DNA of 64,000 nucleotides, taken from the NCBI GenBank assembly GCA_038212445.1, contig JBBQUM010000004.1, positions 248,001-312,000 on the forward strand, read 5' to 3'. A program made the translations under genes and the position numbers. The stretch comes from TMP-7 sp038212445 (GTDB taxonomy: Bacteria > Acidobacteriota > Terriglobia > Bryobacterales > Bryobacteraceae). The notes beneath the pieces were generated by a model. The model worked only from the letters and a program-made list of their open reading frames with translations. It was not told the origin of the DNA and searched no databases. Below, in pieces: positions 61,416 through 64,000 of this stretch (its first letter is position 1; the number at the start of each line of letters is the position of its first letter).

Positions 61416-62312
61416 ATGCTGAGACTTGCAGCGCCCGGAATCCTGACGGTACTCGCGACGTTAGCCGGTCTGGTTTTTTCAGGCTGCGCGCGACCTAGTC
61501 CGAAGCTCACGGTGGGTGGCGAGTCAACAACTGATCAGTTCGTGACCGCGGAACTGTTGGCACAGCAAATCGAGGCTCGTATCGGTCAGGAAGTCTTGCG
61601 GCGCACCGGCTTTACGAGTACGCCAATTCTGCACCAAGCGCTGTTGATGAATGAGGTGGATCTGTACGCCGGCCCTCTGGGTGGAATCTCAATGAACGTC
61701 TTGAAGGAGTATCCCGATCCTGACCCTTCAATCGTCCTCGAGCGTCTGAAATCAGAACTGGACCGCATTGGACGGGTCCAGATTATCGGCTTGCTTGGAT
61801 ACGAAAATCCGTTCGTGGCGGTGATTCGAACGGCAGACGCAAAGAAGAGAAATTTAGAAACCCTGAGTGCGGCACATGATGTGAAAGAAGGCTGGGACAT
61901 CGCCGCATCGTCGGACTTCCTGGGTCGAAACGACGGCAACACCGCTCTGCAAAACGGATATAGCCTGGTGACCCGCACAGTTCCGCGTCCCATGGACTAC
62001 AGGGAAAAATTCCGGATGCTCCAAGAGGGTCACATTGACATGGTGATCGGCACAGCGACGGATGGGCTACTGAACGACGAGAATACCTACACGGTTCTTA
62101 GGGATGACAAGAAAGGGTTCTACCCGTCACAACTCGCTGTCCTGACACGCGCTGAAGTTCTACTCAAGCACCCGGAACTTACGGCGGCCGTCAAGGAACT
62201 TGCAGCGAAGCTATCTACGGCAACGATGCGCAAACTGGATTATGAGGTGGAAGTCCGCCACCGCCAACCGAAGGATGTTGCGGCTGATTTCCTGGCAGGA
62301 CGACTAAAATAG
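61416..62312 (+). CDS. OpuAC-type substrate-binding lipoprotein
   Basis: A 298-residue lipoprotein (lipobox LVFSGC) of the glycine betaine/choline/proline-type binding proteins (PF04069). Seen: LTVGGESTTDQFVTAELLAQQIE, ALLMNEVDLYAGPLGG, DIAASSDFLGRNDG, DMVIGTATDGLL and FYPSQLAVLTRAEVL. The permease and ATPase genes of an Opu system are not next to it, so it may serve a transporter elsewhere. ACGGAGG lies upstream of the ATG. Confidence 0.82.
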   Translation: MLRLAAPGILTVLATLAGLVFSGCARPSPKLTVGGESTTDQFVTAELLAQQIEARIGQEVLRRTGFTSTPILHQALLMNEVDLYAGPLGGISMNVLKEYPDPDPSIVLERLKSELDRIGRVQIIGLLGYENPFVAVIRTADAKKRNLETLSAAHDVKEGWDIAASSDFLGRNDGNTALQNGYSLVTRTVPRPMDYREKFRMLQEGHIDMVIGTATDGLLNDENTYTVLRDDKKGFYPSQLAVLTRAEVLLKHPELTAAVKELAAKLSTATMRKLDYEVEVRHRQPKDVAADFLAGRLK

Positions 62313-62380
62313 CCACCCTCAAATTTCAGCGATTCTCAAAAGTCCTTGTTATACTCGCGTTGTCCGATCTTTGACAATTC

Positions 62381-62550
62381 AAAAAACGCGAGGATGTTCG
62401 GGAAGACGGTGAAATTCCGTCGCTGCCCCGCAACTGTAATCGGCAACTAAGGCCGCGAGCGATCACTGCTTTCGAGTGGGAAGATCGACGCATCCAAAGG
62501 CCGCCGCTAGCCAGGAGACCGGTCCCGCGTAAACCAGCAACACGTTTTCG
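62381..62550 (+). promoter_or_regulatory. Cobalamin riboswitch
   Basis: The leader of the BtuB-like gene holds the aptamer core: GGTGAAATTCCGTCGCTGCC with CCGCAACTGTAA (62408-62439) and the B12 box GCCAGGAGACC (62510-62520). AAAACG (62383-62388) can pair with CGTTTT (62543-62548) as the closing stem, just before the AGGGAG ribosome site (62551-62556). This suggests control of translation start: when cobalamin binds, the receptor is turned off. A TATACT at 62350-62355 is a possible -10. Confidence 0.93.
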
Positions 62551-62564
62551 AGGGAGAACGTCTC

Positions 62565-64000
62565 GTGAAACTTCTATTTCTTTTCTCTATTCTTGCGCCT
62601 GCACTCTTGCGTGCCGGCGAAACTCAGATTAAGGGCATTGTACTCGACCCGGCGGCGCGGCCCGTCGCTGACGCTTCGGTGGACTGCGGAGGTGTTCGCA
62701 CATCCACAAGGGCTGACGGCATCTTCGTAGTCAATGGCGTTGAGCGATGCGCTGCAGTCATCTGGCATGAGGGATTTGAAAAACTGCGCGCGGATCTGAC
62801 AGCGGGCGGCGAGAATCGGCTCAGGCTTTCCATTTCCCGCTTAAGTGACGGCGTCGTAGTGTCGGCGACCCGTGCTCCAGTTTCTCTTGAAGAGTCGGGC
62901 GTGTCGGCGACGGTTCTGAATCGCGCGGAGATCGAAGCGAGACAGACGCCTGCCGTGCTCGATCTGCTGCGCGATATTCCAGGTTTCGCGGTGGTGGAGA
63001 GTGGACGCCGCGGTGCCGTCACGAGTTTGTTTACGCGCGGCGCAACAAGCACAGGCACGTTGGTGTTGTTGGATGGCGTGCCGCTCAATGAGCCTGGCGG
63101 ACAGATCGATCTGGCGCATCTCGTCACGCCAGCGCTCGAACGAATAGAGGCGGTGCGAGGCCCGGAAAGCGCATTGTTCGGAGCGGAGGCCGCGTCGGGT
63201 GTTGTGCAACTATTCACGGCGCGTGGCACCGGTGAGTCCGCCGCGCCCCACGGTCGCCTTTCCTATGAGCGTGGGAATTTCCAGACGGACCATTGGACTG
63301 CCGGTATTAGTGGAGTGCTGTCCAGGATCGATTATTCGCTGACGGCGGATCAGTTTCACACGGTGGGAATGTTCGTAAACGACTTCTACCGCAACACCAA
63401 CGGGACCGCCAATATAGGCGTTAAGCTTACTCAAAAGACGGAATTGCGGGCTATTTACCGCCAGTTTTCGGCGGAAGGCGGATCGCCGAACCAAGTCGCC
63501 TATGGAATTTTTGATCGTGACTCTGAGGGCGCCACTCGAGACTCCACGCTCGCCGTCAAGCTCGAGGACGTTCGGAATTCGCGCTTCGCCCAGCGCATTT
63601 CGTTCGGCTACCACAGGTTGCATTCCACGCTGAATGACAGCATTCTGGACGGTCCGTACAATGTTGCTGCACTCCTTCGCAACGTGGTGGGAACGGGAGT
63701 GTACCTTGATCGATTGGTCCCGTATGACTATCCGGCGAGCCAAGTGCCCGTCGGTGAAACCATCTCGCGCCAAAGCGTTACGCTCTATCCGTTTCCGTCA
63801 TCGAGCGAGACCGATCGAAAGAGCATCGACTATCAAGGCACGCTCGCTCACACGGGCGGCACGCTGGTGTTCGGCTATGAGTACGAGAGACAGCAAGGTC
63901 TGATCTCACTCCTGGATGTGAATCGCAGCAACAACGGGGGGTACGTACACGAGCAATATCGGTGGGGCAAGCGAGTTTATTTGACGGGTGGCGCCAGGCT
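62565..64000 (+). CDS. BtuB-like TonB-dependent receptor, 3' end outside the window
   Basis: Starts with GTG 62565 eight bases after AGGGAG and stays open to the window end, at least 478 codons. Signal peptide KLLFLFSILAPALLRAG; a carboxypeptidase-regulatory-like domain (~20-95: IKGIVLDPAARPVADASV); then the plug (~97-225: VVVSATRAP, SVLDLLRDIPGF-like AVLDLLRDIPGFAVV, SLFTRGATST, VLLDGVPLNEPGG, ERIEAVRGPESALFG, SGVVQLFT) and the first barrel strands. The cobalamin riboswitch just upstream makes vitamin B12 or a related corrinoid the likely ligand. No TonB box was defined with certainty. Confidence 0.9.
   Translation, partial: MKLLFLFSILAPALLRAGETQIKGIVLDPAARPVADASVDCGGVRTSTRADGIFVVNGVERCAAVIWHEGFEKLRADLTAGGENRLRLSISRLSDGVVVSATRAPVSLEESGVSATVLNRAEIEARQTPAVLDLLRDIPGFAVVESGRRGAVTSLFTRGATSTGTLVLLDGVPLNEPGGQIDLAHLVTPALERIEAVRGPESALFGAEAASGVVQLFTARGTGESAAPHGRLSYERGNFQTDHWTAGISGVLSRIDYSLTADQFHTVGMFVNDFYRNTNGTANIGVKLTQKTELRAIYRQFSAEGGSPNQVAYGIFDRDSEGATRDSTLAVKLEDVRNSRFAQRISFGYHRLHSTLNDSILDGPYNVAALLRNVVGTGVYLDRLVPYDYPASQVPVGETISRQSVTLYPFPSSSETDRKSIDYQGTLAHTGGTLVFGYEYERQQGLISLLDVNRSNNGGYVHEQYRWGKRVYLTGGAR

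Noticed and set aside
1..64000. CRISPR arrays, insertion sequences, prophage genes, tRNA or rRNA genes
   Set aside because: Read by eye on both strands, no regular repeats, transposase or integrase motifs, or T-loop-containing tRNA folds were found; TTCGA-like words seen lie in coding frames.

Overview
The window reads as a chromosomal segment of an Acidobacteriota member, most likely of the Bryobacteraceae / 'Candidatus Solibacter' type. Evidence: GC-rich coding DNA, two large secreted proteins carrying the C-terminal domain known as TIGR03437 that is expanded in Solibacter, a DUF2934 protein, OB-fold hybrid histidine kinases, many exported enzymes, and an unusually dense packing of convergent and overlapping genes. 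The assignment is an inference from protein families; no rRNA, tRNA or phage, plasmid or IS gene was seen.

Layout. 1-2072: a TonB-dependent siderophore receptor, cut by the window start. 2.1-9.3 kb: a beta-1,2-glucan region with a GH144-type hydrolase facing a GT84/glycoamylase synthase that lacks the usual GH94 module, the latter behind an ABC exporter. 9.4-17.4 kb: PHA-type protein, larE, MFS transporter, a structured RNA/terminator, TlpA thioredoxin, two unknown genes, glpK, and a triple-CHRD surface protein. 17.4-21.1 kb: a small nucleotidyltransferase pair (toxin-antitoxin-like), a polysaccharide deacetylase and an S9 peptidase. 21.1-24.4 kb: a 59-residue secreted basic peptide, folD-coaE-htrA, DUF2934. 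24.4-30 kb: HGSNAT-like acyltransferase, DUF4159, OsmC, a one-domain asparaginase, a GlcG/HbpS-like protein, ald, a peptidoglycan-binding protein. 30-34.2 kb: a hybrid histidine kinase and a four-gene operon of unknown function. 34.3-41 kb: an XRE regulator with a visible promoter and operator-like palindrome, followed by an overlapping GT4-GH130-GT4-GH130 operon. 41-52 kb: ABC-F ATPase, D-aminoacylase, accD, an exported threonine-aldolase-like enzyme, peroxiredoxin, a PL5-like lyase, a sulfatase with an extra papain-like domain, a GATase1 protein and a FecR protein. 52.4-57 kb: a coupled operon of a beta-propeller/TIGR03437 protein, an exported methyltransferase, an orphan histidine kinase and a GH43-like lipoprotein. 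57-62.3 kb: an ABC-2 transporter, an SPL-type radical SAM protein, a sugar epimerase/isomerase and an OpuAC-type binding lipoprotein. 62.4-64 kb: a cobalamin riboswitch and a BtuB-like receptor that runs off the end.

How the genes fit together. Two separate modules point to beta-1,2-linked glycans: glucan synthesis, export and hydrolysis near 2-9 kb, and a mannoside-type GT4/GH130 operon at 35-41 kb. Other genes (deacetylase, PL5-like lyase, sulfatase, GH43-like lipoprotein, sugar isomerase) suit an oligotrophic soil polysaccharide user. The strongest candidates for something undescribed are the synthase without GH94 next to an exporter and a GH144, the sulfatase fused to a permuted papain-like domain, the four-gene unknown operon divergent from the XRE regulator, and the structured RNA at about 12.0 kb. 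No gene-free stretch exceeds about 300 bases.
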